Shown: positions 20,175 to 33,175 of the stretch, piece after piece
Layout: every line of letters begins with the position of its first letter
Numbering within the stretch: the first letter of the stretch is position 1
Assembly: GCF_026210795.1 (NCBI RefSeq)
Contig: NC_089458.1
Coordinates: 2,992,001 to 3,056,000 of the forward strand
Direction: 5' to 3'
Origin: Rhizophagus irregularis
Lineage: Eukaryota > Glomeromycota > Glomeromycetes > Glomerales > Glomeraceae
DNA: 64,000 bases
Program-made: the position numbers and the translations under genes
Notes under the pieces: model-generated
What the model saw: only the letters and a program-made list of their open reading frames with translations
Told to the model about the DNA's origin: nothing
Databases searched by the model: none

Positions 20175-23100
20175 TTATTGTATCATATTAATAATGCTAT
20201 TTTTAATAGTATCACGGTTAAAATAATTAAAAATACTACGTACTACTCCTGTTAAAGTTAGTGAACTATCACCAATTATTACTCCATTTGAATTAATATG
20301 ATATATAATATTTTGAGGACACTGATGAGTAAATAGTGTATAACCTTTCACAGTTTGACTTGCAAAAATATTGAGATGAATGGGCAAATATACTTGTAAT
20401 GAAATATAAGACAAATCTTCAATTGGAGTTACTGCATTTTGGCTATAACAATGGTTACCATAACCTTCATAATACATTGCTATTATTTTAGCAATACAAA
20501 TTTTTGTCCCATACAATGCAATTACATAGTCACTTTGTTGCAATGGAAAATCTTGAGTAATATTTGCCGATTCAACACATATAACTAAATTAAATAATAA
20601 ATTATTAATATTAAAAATTATATAAATAAATTACATGATTAACATTATATTTACTTTTATTTGTAACTTTATCAGTTTGTCTTTGCCTTGATAATTCAAA
20701 TTTATGTAAACTTGCAAGATTAGCTGTCATTGCCTTCCAATTTTCTTTCCATCGCTTTTCACGTTGTTTAATAAATCATACTGCCGGATCATCATTATTC
20801 GTAAGATGTGAAATTATATGACTAGCCCTATTTGGATTAATAGTATTTGTGTTTTCATGACCAATCATATATGTACGATTTTGTCTTTCAATTGGTCTTG
20901 AATTATATGCTTCATGATTCCTTCGTAATTTAATCATAACCAAATAATTCAACTCTTCTGTTGGAAAAATATATCTAATAGAAGAATCTTTCACGATTAT
21001 GTTAATACTTAATAATATACTATTAAAAACTTTGATAATATAGTAATATAATTAAAAGAAAAATTCATACCATGAATAAGTTGCTTATTATTAATTATTC
21101 TCATATTATCTAAAGATGAAATAACTTGGGTTTGCTGAATTTGATCATCAACATTCTTAATGTTCGATAAATCAAGAATATCATCAATTCTTTCAGTAGT
21201 ATGCTTAGATGCTTGACTAATTGCATCAGAAATTTCTCTATCGATTTCAAAGAATTCATTTGAATCATTTTCCAGTTCCAAAGTTGGCTTAATTCCAGTT
21301 GATACTTCCAAATTTTAATCATCTATCATTACAAATGGCAGTAATAGTGAATGATTCATATTTGAAGTAGGTTCCATATCAAGTGCTTTAGCAAGTTCAG
21401 ACGCCAATTTGTAAGAATGTTTAACAGCTGAAGTAATATCCTTGTCTGATGGCCAAGCACATAATTCTGCTAACTTGCTTGAATTAATATTTCCGATATT
21501 GTAGTTAAAATGGTAACCTATTTGAAAGAAATATAAGGGAAGGAAGATTTATAATTGGTTAACTAATAGTAATTTTTACTTTCTTTCATTAAAACTAGTA
21601 AATAGATAATAATTAATATTACAATAATACTAAAAGCATGCTTGCTTACATCACGAACTGATTTTTCTTTTTCCAATGTAACATTTTTTGTTCTTAACGC
21701 TTTGGTACATTGAGAAATTTTTGGAACTAATTGTAACAATTCTGAATAATTAAAATCAGAATTAATTTGACGCGCCATGCCAAAAAAGTGTTCACAAGCC
21801 TCTGATCCATGCATCTATGGTAAAAATGGATAATTTGGGTAATATTCCCAATGTGCTTTTACCAACAAGATCATAGACTTCACAAGAGAAACAAAAATTG
21901 CAAAACTTTGATCAGCTAAAAAGTTCTTGCTAACAGAAATAAAATTAGGATACTTTTCACTCATATTTGTTACATATTCTTTCCAAAATCGTAAAGTGAA
22001 AAAGGATGTTATTGACATTTTAATTCTTTTTAATGGTTATTACTTATGGCCAAGTAGCTATCGATAAGTTCGCCTAATTTTCAAATTATAATTTAATAAT
22101 AAAAAAAAAGTACCATTAAATAATTATAACAAAATTATTTTTTATCTAATCCATTATGAAAAGATATACAAAAAGTCCTCACATATCTTCTTCAGTATCG
22201 TGAGCTTCATGACAATTTTGTAAATTTCATGAACAAAATACACAATACGCTGCACTATCGTCTTGACGGTCAAGCTTTATTATATCATAACGATACATTA
22301 CAGAATTAGAAAGATTTGACAATTTTAATAATTGTTCAAATCATGCAGTTGAACTTTCAAGGGTAAGAAGACGGACACCAGACATAATTGCATTACGGCC
22401 AGTTTTTTTTGCGTGCTTAGGGTCTTGTACGCGAATAACAGATCCTACTTTTGGAAAAATTGGGCAGCTGAAATCAACCCCAAGTTTATTATTTTAAAAG
22501 TTAACCGTTCGTCTGTTGAATATGACTGAATTGCAACTTGAGCTTTAAATTCAACAATAGCACCATCTGATCCAATTGATAAAATTGGAAGGTTAAGTTG
22601 CAGTGCTATTTGAGTTAACAATTTTTGATGAAAGCTGGTTATTATCAACTTATTATCAGTTCTGTTATTGGCAATTAATGCAATAACTACTGGAGGGAAA
22701 TTCGGCAATGGTATCTAATAAATTGAATAGTAAGTATTTGTCATTTACGTTATGTAATTGCTTAAATGAACAATAATTACCACTCAATTACCTGCAATAT
22801 ATAAGCGCGCACATCTTTCGCAATTGCTTTTTTTATTTTAATATCATTAATAATCGGTTGAATATCTTCGTATGCATTAATTTTAGTTTGTTCAACTAAT
22901 AGTGTTGATCCAACGATACAGCCTAAAACGGGATTATAATGAAGAGCAGGCTTCAACTTAGTGTTATCAGACATAGCAACAATAGGCCCCCGATAATTTA
23001 ATGTATCAATTAGCCTTTTAAATTTGGCAACGTTTTCAAATGAGAGGTTAGAATTTGTGAGTGTGTCTTCATTATTAGCTCGAAGTTTACTAATTTTATG

Positions 23101-24189
23101 AAAATTGTTAATTATTTTAGGGAAAAATATTAAAGATTAACTAATAAATAAGCAAGTAAAAAATACCGTATATTTTGAATTGTACGTCCTTCTAAATTTT
23201 AATGAAAAAGATTAAGAGCCCGAGTACTAAAACTTCCTAATATAATAAGAAAGTTTGTAAAATGTTCATTATATTGAATATTTTACTTGCCTTTATTATT
23301 ATCTTTACGAACTGCAGCTTGAACTATTACTTCACAAAGTCCTGTAAATACAGATTTTTCTTTAAATGCACCCTTGTTTGCTTTATCTGCTAATGTAATC
23401 CATATATTTGTATCATAATTATCCTTGATAATAGACCAAATCTCAATAAGATCCTGATTTTGCAAATATTTTTTTAAAGAATTATTCTCGAAATAGAATT
23501 TTGGTGTAAATTTAAGATTTTTGGATGCTGGTTTTGGTATAGTAAGGCGATGTGCTAAAATAGGATCGCATTTGAGTGTATAACATTCATGACAAATTAT
23601 TTTTTCAGAATCAGAATATCCTGTACATTTCTTAGCACATACAGCATTACCTATTAACAATATTTGGAAAAGATATTCATTAATTGATCGATGAAGATTA
23701 CAAAAATATAAATAATAATACTTACAATCTTTATCAATATGCCATTGAGATTCTGCATAAATTTTCTGGTTTAATGCACGTTTCTGAGATGGTTTAAGTT
23801 TTTTTCTTGTAAATTTGTTAGAAAATTTTTCAGGATACATTTCTTTAGCAATTACTTCAACACACTGAGCTCCACCATAACATGCTGGTATCCTATCAAC
23901 TAGAGCTCTGAATTTGACCTGATGGATTGGGTGATCCGATGGGTTGACCTGAAAAATTCAGGTCAGGTAGCAGATTTAATAATCCGACCTCGGGTCAGGT
24001 CAGCCACAGTCAGGTACCTGACCTGACCCATTGACCCAACATATTTCAGTCAAAAATAAGACGTTTCAGCATTTTATATATATAAAAAAATGCCAAACTG
24101 ACCTGAATCCGACGTTTTTTCATTAAAAATAATTACAAAAACGTCTTTTTTTATTAAAAACGTTAGGTTTAATTAAATAAACAAAAAAA

Positions 24190-24430
24190 AAATGTTTTTT
24201 TATTAAAAAATGTCAAACCTGACGTTTTCTATTAAAAGAAACAAAAAAAATCATTTCTTTAATTAAAAAACATCGAATCTGACATTTTTTATTAAAGAAA
24301 CAAAAAAAAATTGTTTCTTTAATTTAAAAATGTCGAACCTGACGTTTTTTCATTTAAAAAAACAAAAAAAGTTTCTTTAATTTAAAAATGTCGGGTCTGA
24401 CATTTTTCATTAGAAGAAACAAAAAAAATA
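24190..24430. repeat. Imperfect tandem array, about 60-base unit
   Basis: Four to five degenerate units, each with a TGTCRAACCTGACRTTTTT core, a RAAGAAACAAAAAAAA run and TTTCTTTAATT. The unit boundaries drift, so the copy number is approximate. Confidence 0.65.
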
Positions 24431-24559
24431 CGTTTTGGCGTAATAAAAAGTGCTGAAAAGTACTTTTCCATAAAATAATTGTAAAAAAAAAACGTTCAGC
24501 ATTTTTTTTTATAATTTAATTATAAAAAACGCTAAAATGTTTTTTTCGACCCAAAATAT

Positions 24560-24830
24560 ATCAGGTTAATGAGTACGGATTCAACTAGCCGTTCCGCTTG
24601 CCAAAACCTCTCCAAAATCCTGCGATAAATTTCGGCAAGATTTTACTATATGTTTACTATAGTTTCGGCAGGGTTTTAGCAATTTCGACAAATGGAGTTT
24701 CGGCATTTCGGCAAAGTTTCGGCAGGATTTTTAATATAATTTAATATAGTTTCGACATTTTCCGTATAGGTTTCGGCAGTTATTAAGAAGATTTCGGCAA
24801 GCAACCTTAATCTGAACTGGACCTGTGATA
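24560..24830. repeat. TTTCGGCA-rich repeat block
   Basis: At least nine copies of TTTCGGCA or TTTCGACA spaced 15-40 bases apart, between GCCAAAACCTC and GGCAAGCAACC. This may be a subterminal-repeat remnant of a separate element nested inside the 23901-25459 insertion. No clear termini were found. Confidence 0.5.
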
Positions 24831-24868
24831 TTTGGGTCGATCGCAGTCGTAACTAAACCTTGCCTGGG

Positions 24869-25408
24869 TACGGGATGGTTAGGTCGGTCTGGCATGGGAC
24901 CTATAAGTCCTATTGAACGGACCTGCGGACCTGGTCTTGACCAAGTTATTGTAATAATTAAATATAAAAAAAGTGAGTTGCGATATCGGGATTCACTTTT
25001 TTATATTGATTTTATATAAAAAAAGTGAGTTGCGGTATCGCGATTCACTTTTTTATATTGATTTTATATAAAAAAAGTGAGTTGCAGTATCGCGATTCAC
25101 TTTTTTATATTGATTTTAATATAAAAATGTGAATCGCAATATCGTAACTCATTTTTTATATAATTTTAATAATATAAAAATTGTATTGCAATATTGCAGT
25201 GCACTTTTTTATAATTTATAATTACTTAAAATCAAATTTACAGCAAATTATACATATATAATTTAAACATATAGATCTCTTATAACCTTATGCTAGGACT
25301 TTTTGCAGGCCCTGTCGCTTCGGTCTAAAATTTGGTCCTAAAGATCTGCAGCCAGGTTCTAGGACCAGGTCTTTAGGTCCAGGACCTAGGACTTTACCAT
25401 CCCTACTT
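24869..25408. mobile_element. Probable nested element with GGGATGG ends
   Basis: GGTACGGGATGGTTAGG at about 24867 and the complement of ATGGTAAAGTCCTAGG at about 25390-25405 form imperfect inverted ends. Both sides have many GGTCC/GGACC words inside (GGACCTATAAGTCC; GGTCCAGGACCTAGG). Boundaries are approximate and no exact target duplication was seen. Confidence 0.4.
24961..25130. repeat. Tandem repeat, three copies of a ~54-base hairpin unit
   Basis: Three near-identical head-to-tail units, each AAAAAAAGTGAGTTGCG, ATATCG or GTATCGCG, ATTCACTTTTTTATATTG. Each unit is itself an imperfect palindrome (GTGAGTTGC...GATTCAC). A fourth unit appears in inverted sense just after (GTGAATCGCAATATCG, about 25120). 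Confidence 0.85.
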
Positions 25409-25919
25409 GGGTCAGGTCAAGTCAATTACTCGACCTAACCTAACCTATTCAGAGCTCTACTATCAACATATTTTGCAATTAAATCTGAACACAATCCTAA
25501 ACGTGGCTTTCTTTTTCTACTAGTTTTATTAGTAATTGCTGAGCTGATAATCTCATATTAGCATTTTCTTATCCATTATTAATTGTTTTACCTCGCATTT
25601 TAAATACCACTGTAATAATATCATCATCATCTATTACATCTTCTACCTCACTTTCCTAATCATTCTAATCATCATCTGAATCTACATTATCATCATCTTC
25701 TTTATCAGCTTTTATAGAATTAAAAAACACAAAATACTTTTTTGTTAGATTTCATTTGCATATAGGCCAATTTGCATAGCGATTAATATAGTCTTCGTCA
25801 TATTTCCTATTAAGTTTTATTGCAACTCCACATATACAAATTACCTTTTTAGCACGTATAACCTTGGCAACAAATGGATGTTTTTGTAAACGTTGTTTTG
25901 AGTATTTCCAACCACCCAT

Positions 25920-28900
25920 AATATGCATAAAAAAATGTGAATATGTAAAATAAAAATAACAAATATGCAAAGATGAAGATGTATATGTATAGATAATGAT
26001 AAGATGTAAAGACAAAGAAGATATTAATATGCATCAAACATTTTTCTTTATTATTTAAAATATATAAAATATGATAATTGCCAAATTGGGTATTTGCTAC
26101 GCAAACTCATAACTGAGTTTAGTTAAATTTATAGTTTGTTACGCATCTATAAATCTAACTAATTTAAAATTAGACTATTGGTTAAGCAAATGAAAATCTC
26201 ACATGAGAATAATATTTCTTATGATCGTTATGCAAATATAAATCTGACATATTTATATATTATTCAGGGTCCTATTATAATTACTACTAGTATTGTAATT
26301 ATTATATTATTTCCATTTATACAAATATGTATTATAATATATTAAATCATTTCTTTTTATGATGATATTTGTTCTATAAAAACTTATTTTTGTAATTTTT
26401 ATTTTTCAAAAAGGAAATTTTTGAACAATCATAAGTGTTGTAATACAATACTTTAACTTTAAAAGTAGTAATAGGTTGCAACTCTTATTATTACAATACA
26501 AGGTAATAATTATCAATTACATACTGCATTTTTAGGTAGATGTAATATTATATAAAATTATTTTTCAAATATTATTTATAGTTGAAGAATCATATTTATT
26601 AGTCATAACTGTAAAAATATTTTTAATCAGTATATAACTTTTTTTCTTATCAGATTTTTTCTGCTAATTAGATGTATTATGCTTAATGTTTTTATTTGTA
26701 TTTTATAGTACTCATATTCTACTTGATAATTTTAGCAAATAAAACTACATTCTTTTTCCTTTTGAAGTAAAAGCAGTGGGTTTGATATCCAATCTCTTTT
26801 TAGAATTCTAAGAATCCTTTGTTGATAAAGAGAATATTATGACCAATAATTGATACTTAGTATTTTCAAAAGTTTTCATATCCATTAGGATAATCTTTTA
26901 TAATACTGATATATTATTGGTACATTCTGTTAACATTGCAGATGCAGTTTATTGTTCAAAAGATTGTACTATGAGTCTATCCTTTATATTAGCAGTTTCA
27001 TAATAATTTTCAGCAAAAATATAAACAAAAAATAATAATGTCGCAAACTGTGAGTTGTTTTCTATACCAAATTTCTCAAATTCATTTAAATAAAGTTTTC
27101 ATAAGTTATCTTTGTATTTATATTCCTTTAGAGATATGACAGTTTGTAAAGTTTGAGATATACCAGTTTTGTTAGTCTATCCAAATTTTTTTAAGAGTAG
27201 TAGCAATATATTGTGAAAGAATTTTTCCATACTTTTCTATATTTCTAACCTTTTATAAGGCCATGAAAGGCATGTTTTTATTGTTAAAAATTATATTTTT
27301 GCTGAAATTTTTAATGAAATAATAAATTTTTTTTCACAAACAAATGGTTATAAGTTATAACAATAATTAAAAAGAGTTTATTATAATTCAATTAATTATG
27401 TTTGTCAAAATATATTACATTTGTTAAAATACATTTTAATTAGTAATTCATCAATTTAATAAAAAAGTATATTTATTATCTTACATAAAATTTTATTATA
27501 CAATTAATTTGAATTTACTTTTGAAATAATTAGTAATGTTAATAAAATTTGACTTGTTGATAAAGATGTTGATAAAGATGTTATAATTAAAGCAGATTTC
27601 CATTTGGATTTAACTGAAAAAATCACATTAGATACAGTATACTATCAGAATGTTATATAAATAGAATGCCTATTTTTTAACTAGAAATTCTATAGTAACT
27701 TGAAAAAGTATTTAAAGAAATAGTTTGAACATATAGAGTAGTATAACAGTAAATACTTCTTACTATACATATAATTTGAAATAAAGAAAAAGAATAAGAA
27801 AACCCCATATTTCTTCATAAATAACTGGACTCTTTTTATGGTAAAGTATTTTTATTATTTGAAATAATAATTTTATTGTATTTAGTAAAAACTTCTTTAC
27901 TGGTAAATAGTTTGGTAAAGAAAAGTCTTTACGGTAGTTGGTTATTTTAAAAACCATTTTTAAGAACTTATATTTCTTATAATATAAATATGCTGAGATT
28001 TTTTTTTGAAAAAATTCAATTCTGATTATCTGTTATCTGATGATTAGTCCCGTAAACTAATAATTATTCTAAAGAATATATATAGCTTAATTGAAATTTT
28101 GTAAAGTAAATATTTAAAAAACTTTCAAAAAGAAAATCTTATATCATTATAGATTACCAAACCGGCAAAATGTACAACAATCTTTGTAATGCCACATAAT
28201 TCTGAATAACGAATTTGGATTTGCATTTGCGATATCATTCTCGTCTGATTTGTTTATTACTCATTTTGTGAATTAAATTAAAAATTAAAATTAATTTGTT
28301 CATAAATATGACTAAATATGACTTGTTGTCATAAGACGATAAAATTATATTAGTAAGGGCATAATCATAATACATTAAAAATTATTTGTTTGCGTATCAA
28401 TAAAATTTGTGTAGCACAAAAACTAACCACAGAATATAACAGGATTATCGTATAAACAGTTTGTATGGTACAAAAAAACTGGTTTCTTGGCAATTTATCA
28501 ATATTTACAGTATTTACAGTATTTACAGTATTTACAGTGCAGTACAAATGATTACAAATCAAAAAATTCCAGATGTTGATCAATCAAATGGAACTAGGGG
28601 GCGAAAATTAGTATAGCCATTTACAAGTATTAGATAACACCCAAGTTTCAATAGAGTTGTATTATTTAAGTTATAGCGTTATATCTTATCTGTTATAGCA
28701 TTTTCTCATCTGTTATCATCTGTTATAGCATTTATCTATGAGAAAAGCGACATTTATTATACGTGTCGTTGTAATTACCGAATTATTAATTCAAGCAATT
28801 TGAATATGGCATATATTATTATTTTCATAAATACAATAATGCCATAGATAAATTGTAATGTTAACGTTGATTTTTTGAATGGATTTCTTTTTTTTGTATC

Positions 28901-29854
28901 GTATAATCTTTCTGTATTTAAATTACGGCATAAGCTCCATATGTCGTATGCCGTAACGACAAGTATAGTATTGGCAAATATTCAAAAACCTACCGTTTTT
29001 AACGCGCATCCTGACGAATACGCCTTCTTTATAATTTAACATCACATCCTGTGACGCTAAACGCGTTAAAAAGTTACAGTAAAAAAATGAACGTGTTTCG
29101 ACTGTTTCGTGCTTCGTGGACACATTAAGCACATTATTAAAATGTTTTATTTTTTTTTTCCTTATGAAAAAAAAATTGGTGGAAAAAAAGCAAAAAAAAA
29201 AAAAAAATTCTATAGGTAGAAGATTAGAAAAAGGAAAAGATATATATATATATATATAAGAAAGAGAAGATTAGAAATAACTGGAAAAAAAAAAAAAATA
29301 GGAAATATGTAAAAGAAAAAAAAGTTCTATAAAATTATTTATACGAAAAAAAAAGAAAAGAATTATATATAACACGATAAAAGTTAATTAATTACAAAAC
29401 GTTAAAAATACGATAAAAATTTCGTTGAAAAAAGAGAATCAAATTTCTTTTACAATAATTTCCCCCGTATCCATGACGAAAAAACGAAAAAAAAAGAATA
29501 TCTATCTAATATTGACCGACGGTTTAAAGTATTATTGATTGCCTTAAGATAAATCAATATCAATATAAATATCAATATCAAGTTGGCTTTTCATATATAC
29601 ATGTCTATTCGGTGAAAGAAATAAAAACGAATTGTTTAACGAAAGATTAAACTGATTAAACGTTGTACGTTGAAAATGAAAAACAAAAAAAATATAAGAT
29701 AAAAAAATATACGAAAAAGAAATAAAGTGTTCATAAAAAAAATAAAAAATAAAGAAAAAATATTTCATAAAATAAAAATTATCATAAAAAAAAATAATAA
29801 AAGAATGTATTTTCTCATTATAATAATATAATGAATATAATGAGAGAAGTTAAA
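25920..29854. other. Gene-poor AT-rich region
   Basis: No coding sequence is supported on either strand; open frames are short and biased to Phe/Leu/Ile/Lys. About 28900-29130 is less AT-rich with several CG dinucleotides (ACGCGTT, AACGCGC) and may be an old exon or regulatory stretch, but no family is recognised. It also contains the tandem repeat at 28502. Confidence 0.5.
28502..28537. repeat. Minisatellite TATTTACAG x4
   Basis: Four perfect tandem copies of the nonamer TATTTACAG. Confidence 0.95.
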
Positions 29855-31046
29855 TTATGATGACGATTGTTGATTTGAGATTCTATTGTATACCCATTGT
29901 TTTAAAGAAATTCTTTTATGGTCTGAAAGGATCTTATAAATGTTTGCACCATATTGTAAAGATAATTCCATGGCCAGTTTATTAATATGTAAATTATAAT
30001 TAGGAAATATAATCTGTGGGAGAGGTCTTGCCGAAATGATTCCAGATAATCTTAATTGATTTGATGTATCGAACTCACTAATGTCAGCTGGTAAATTTGT
30101 GTTTAATTGAACTCCTTTGTTAAATACTTGATATATATGTCCAAGAAATGTATGAGCGATGAACTCTCCAACAACATAATTACGATTTGTTTGAAGATTT
30201 GGATTTGTTATGGATTCAACAATTAACGAAGCAAGATCATCTTTAACAGTTACATTTAAGAATATGAACTGATTTGGAGAATTGAAAGTTGAAGTAACAG
30301 TTGAAATATCGAATTGAATCGTTTCAATATCAAAAATACCGACTTGAAACAAAATCCAATTAGTTGTTAATTGAGTAGGAGGAGATTGTTGTTGGAAACG
30401 TTCAAAGTCATAATCTATTAACATTTGATGTAAACGAGTCCTAGGGCACGATTTGTTTCTTACGTGGTGTTCTCTAAAAAAAAAAAAAAGACGAGAATAA
30501 GTTATAACTTCTGTGGCAGTAATTGTAAAATTTTATGAATAAAAAAAAATCGAGAATACTCACAATTCCATACCTGAATCGAATGTTATGAAGAGAGAAA
30601 TTTGTTTATAAATACATGCTTGAAATAAATTGTATTGTATTTCGAAATCGTGATAAAGCATACTAATCACCACAATTGTATCTAAATTTGTAAAAGTATA
30701 AGGAAATAAAAAATGATAAAAAAAAATGATACAAGAAAATATATCAAAATTTACCAGATGTTAAAATATTTATAAAATCTTCGACATCAGACCATTTTCC
30801 CCTGATAACATTTACTCCCAGATTTTGAAACTAATTGGTACAAAAAGATTAATATAATAGATTAAAAAGAGAGAGAGAGAGAGAGAAGAGAGACTTTAAT
30901 AATAACTTTACCTCATTAGGAATCGTTGGTACTAATAAGTAAACATTATTGGCGCGCTTTTTCTTTAATGAGTATACAATTAACGAAGTCATTATTACAT
31001 CATTATTGGCAACCACATAGATGTTATAATCACTAATATCAATCAT
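29855..31046 (-). CDS. NmrA-like NAD(P)-binding-fold protein, 311 residues
   Basis: Four exons on the minus strand (31046-30912, 30830-30755, 30681-30574, 30471-29855) total 936 bases and close exactly in frame. The protein begins MIDISDYNIYVVANND, then MTSLIVYSLKKKRANNVYLLVP, LGVNVIRGKWSDVEDFINIL, DTIVVISML, and a C-terminal part with FLNVTVKDDLASLIVESITNP followed by NYVVGEFI. The pattern of a first beta strand, a 'long-lost arginine' type strand, LGVxVxxGxxxD and a late VDVxDLA-like strand is that of NmrA-like proteins, a short-chain dehydrogenase subgroup that often senses NAD(P) rather than catalysing. The usual glycine-rich GxxGxxG after the first strand is replaced by ANNDVIM, so nucleotide binding may be weak or lost. 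Exon 4 uses the distal AG of TTTAGAG. Family assignment is moderate; gene structure is good. Confidence 0.72.
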
Positions 31047-32466
31047 ATTAAGAACGAAAGGGCTTCGTTATTTCATAAACAACTGCAAGGAAATGGAATT
31101 CATGTTTAGTATGACTTGAATTCATGTCCATACTTAATTATAAATTTAATGATTTTCATGAAACTTACTCGACTCGCCGGACCAAAACTTATTTGTTAAT
31201 GAGTATTAAGCAGAACATAGAAAACATGAAGGGCTTATATATAAGTAAATAATTAATTAAATTAAAAGAAAGTAAATTAAATTGTATAAAAAAAAAAATT
31301 TTTTCATTGGTTGGCCAAATTCCTTAAAAACGCGTTTATTTACAGATTTTTGTTTGTTCAAAATTTAATTCAAAAAAGATGAAAACAAAAAATGGGAAAA
31401 AAATGATTGAAAATTTCTTAAACAGACGGAAAAACTCGGCCTTGATTATTAAACTTAGATTTTGTACAAAGAATTCATTATGCGAAGAGTTAACGAATTA
31501 TGGCATGGCGTGATCTCAATATTTCAATATGAATAATATTTACAATAATATTGTTAATATTTGCATAATTGTTTTGTTGTACAATAAATATTATTTTTTC
31601 GCAATATTTTACTCTTGGATCGATTATGTACTAATTAATAATTCATTAAATTTATTCACTTACAGTATATACTTGAATATAAAACGCGCTTCCAATCGCT
31701 CTCTCACAAAAAAGAATCGCAAATTTGGACAACAATTTTGTTATAAGCTTTGCTTGCTGGTCTCCCTCGTAATGTTCTTGCAGGGGACATTTTTACTTTT
31801 TCTACAAAATATATTCAATCACAAGATTCAAGATTCCAAATTTAGTTAATAATAGGAATTATCAATATATATAAATAAATAAATATATTTATTTATATAT
31901 ATTACTTTACGAAATTTAGTAAGTTCATTTTTTTTCAATTACGATAGAATGAAACCACATAATTTCTTATTATAATAAAGGTATATAATGTTACACTTTA
32001 AACTATGGAACCATTTAGGGGACCACTTTACACTTTTAAAATCATATTAATCGTTATTGGATGGAAACGTGACAGATATTCGGCCCAAAGATTTGTGGCT
32101 TAGCTGTAAATATCATTGATAAAACTGGATTTATAGGATTTATAGGATATGTTTCCGGTAAATGTATTAAATATGCATTACCATATATTTTTCAATTGAA
32201 AAATTGGAGTCTAGATCGTCTAGATGGTACTAGATATTCCTAACGTAATTTAAGGTAATTTTGTAACACTAATTGATTAACCTCTATTTTTTGTCATATA
32301 CAAAAAAGGGAAAAATTTCTTGTGAAACAACAAAAATTTTCATTTGAGAGATGTAACTATTATTTTAAAGGTCATTATTAGAATTTATTTAAGAGTGATA
32401 ATGATGATTTTAAATATCAATCTTTTTTTTTCTCGTAAGTTTATTTTGGAAATGATCTGCAAAGCT

Positions 32467-32506
<40 letters not shown>

Positions 32507-32897
32507 TATTTATTTATTTATATTTAAAATCAAAAAATCTACTTTAAAACTTTATTCCAAACTCTCTAAGCAAAACCTTAGAACAGGTAAAAATAATATA
32601 TTGAAATGATAATCCTTTTTTGTAAAAAATATACACTTAACTTTATCTAAGTTTATTACACAACTTGTAGGCATAAGAATTCACGACTGCTGAAAAAAAA
32701 AAAAACTAATAATTAATAAATAAATAATACCAATAAGATTTTCTTGTTCTTGTATTATAAAATAGAAAACTTTAATTTTCATGTTTAGATTAAACTTTTT
32801 TTTCAATGTTTTCCCATTTTTTTCGTGTTATTATAAAAAAGTAAATTAATATATATAAATGCTATAAGTTTTACAGTAAATATATATTTATAATTAG
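31047..32897. other. Intergenic region with TA microsatellite
   Basis: Holds the promoter of the NmrA-like gene at its left end. There is no supportable complete gene. A (TA)n run lies at about 32470-32502. Confidence 0.5.
32470..32502. repeat. (TA)n microsatellite
   Basis: About 33 bases of uninterrupted TA dinucleotides. Confidence 0.95.
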
Positions 32898-33155
32898 GTT
32901 TATCCATTTACTCATGATAATTTCAAATTAAGAAACCTGCATCTTTTTACGACAGTACCCGGTATCGAAACCATATTTTTAGATGAATTGTTTGAGAATT
33001 CTATTGTATATTTAATTACACAGCGAATTAATGATCGGGATATGCCGGTATCAAAAAAAAGGGGTAACAACCAATTGATTCTTTCTCTTGAAACATTTAA
33101 TACTTTATTTATTAAATTAAAATATAATAAAAAATCGAATTTTAATTATAAATGA
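32898..33155 (+). CDS. Possible last exon of an unrecognised gene
   Basis: After an acceptor-like TAATTAG there is an open stretch of 85 codons with protein-like composition (VYPFTHDNFKLRN, VPGIETIFLDELFENSIVYLITQRINDRDMPVSKK) ending at TGA 33153-33155. It would converge on the NTF2-like gene with only 20 bases between stops. I could not find a convincing upstream exon and do not recognise the sequence; it may be a gene fragment. Confidence 0.3.
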   Translation, partial: VYPFTHDNFKLRNLHLFTTVPGIETIFLDELFENSIVYLITQRINDRDMPVSKKRGNNQLILSLETFNTLFIKLKYNKKSNFNYK

Positions 33156-33175
33156 TATGTGTCACAAAAAAAAAT

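Larger units (their letters stand above)
23893..25467. mobile_element. Large hAT-like TIR element (23901-25459) inside the transposase pseudogene, 8-base target duplication
   Basis: A 1559-base element with 13-base TIRs TAGAGCTCTGAAT, flanked by exact CTATCAAC at 23893-23900 and 25460-25467. Removing it rejoins AKYVDRIPACYGG in the host pseudogene. Subterminal regions are rich in TGACCTGACC/GGTCAGGTC repeats on both sides. It has no transposase ORF. Its interior is a mosaic of tandem arrays (24190-24430; 24961-25130) and probably further nested elements. Confidence 0.9.
20175..25919 (-). pseudogene. DDE-transposase-like gene remnant, multi-exon, split by a TIR element
   Basis: Reading leftward from a likely ATG at 25919: MGGWKYSKQRLQKHPFV with a CxC/C cluster, an acidic linker, then LGLCSDLIAKYVDRIPACYGGAQCVEVIAKEMYPEK (interrupted by the element at 23901-25459), a CAKKC...CHEC Cys region with ASKNLKFTPKFYF, ADKANKGAFKEKSVFTGLCEV, SDNTKLKPALHYNPVLGCIVG, LPILSIGSDGAIVEFKAQ, QDPKHAKKTGRNAIMSG, YRYDIIKLDRQDDSAA and HGSEACEHFFGMARQI. 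I recognise this as a fungal multicopy family whose SDN, SDG and SEAxEHFF blocks look like a DDE triad of P-element/hAT-like transposases (inference). TGA codons replace tryptophan or other residues at several points (for example near 22340, 22230 and 25755), so it is not functional. The C-terminal part ends about 20175. Confidence 0.7.

Noticed and set aside
25752-26037. Two overlapping minus-strand frames starting before 25919
   Set aside because: The parts upstream of 25919 are low-complexity. The conserved block begins MGGWKYSKQRL, so the start was set at 25919.
31529-31849. 106-codon open frame with hydrophobic runs
   Set aside because: Composition is that of AT-rich noncoding DNA (Phe, Leu, Ile, Asn, Tyr); no domain.
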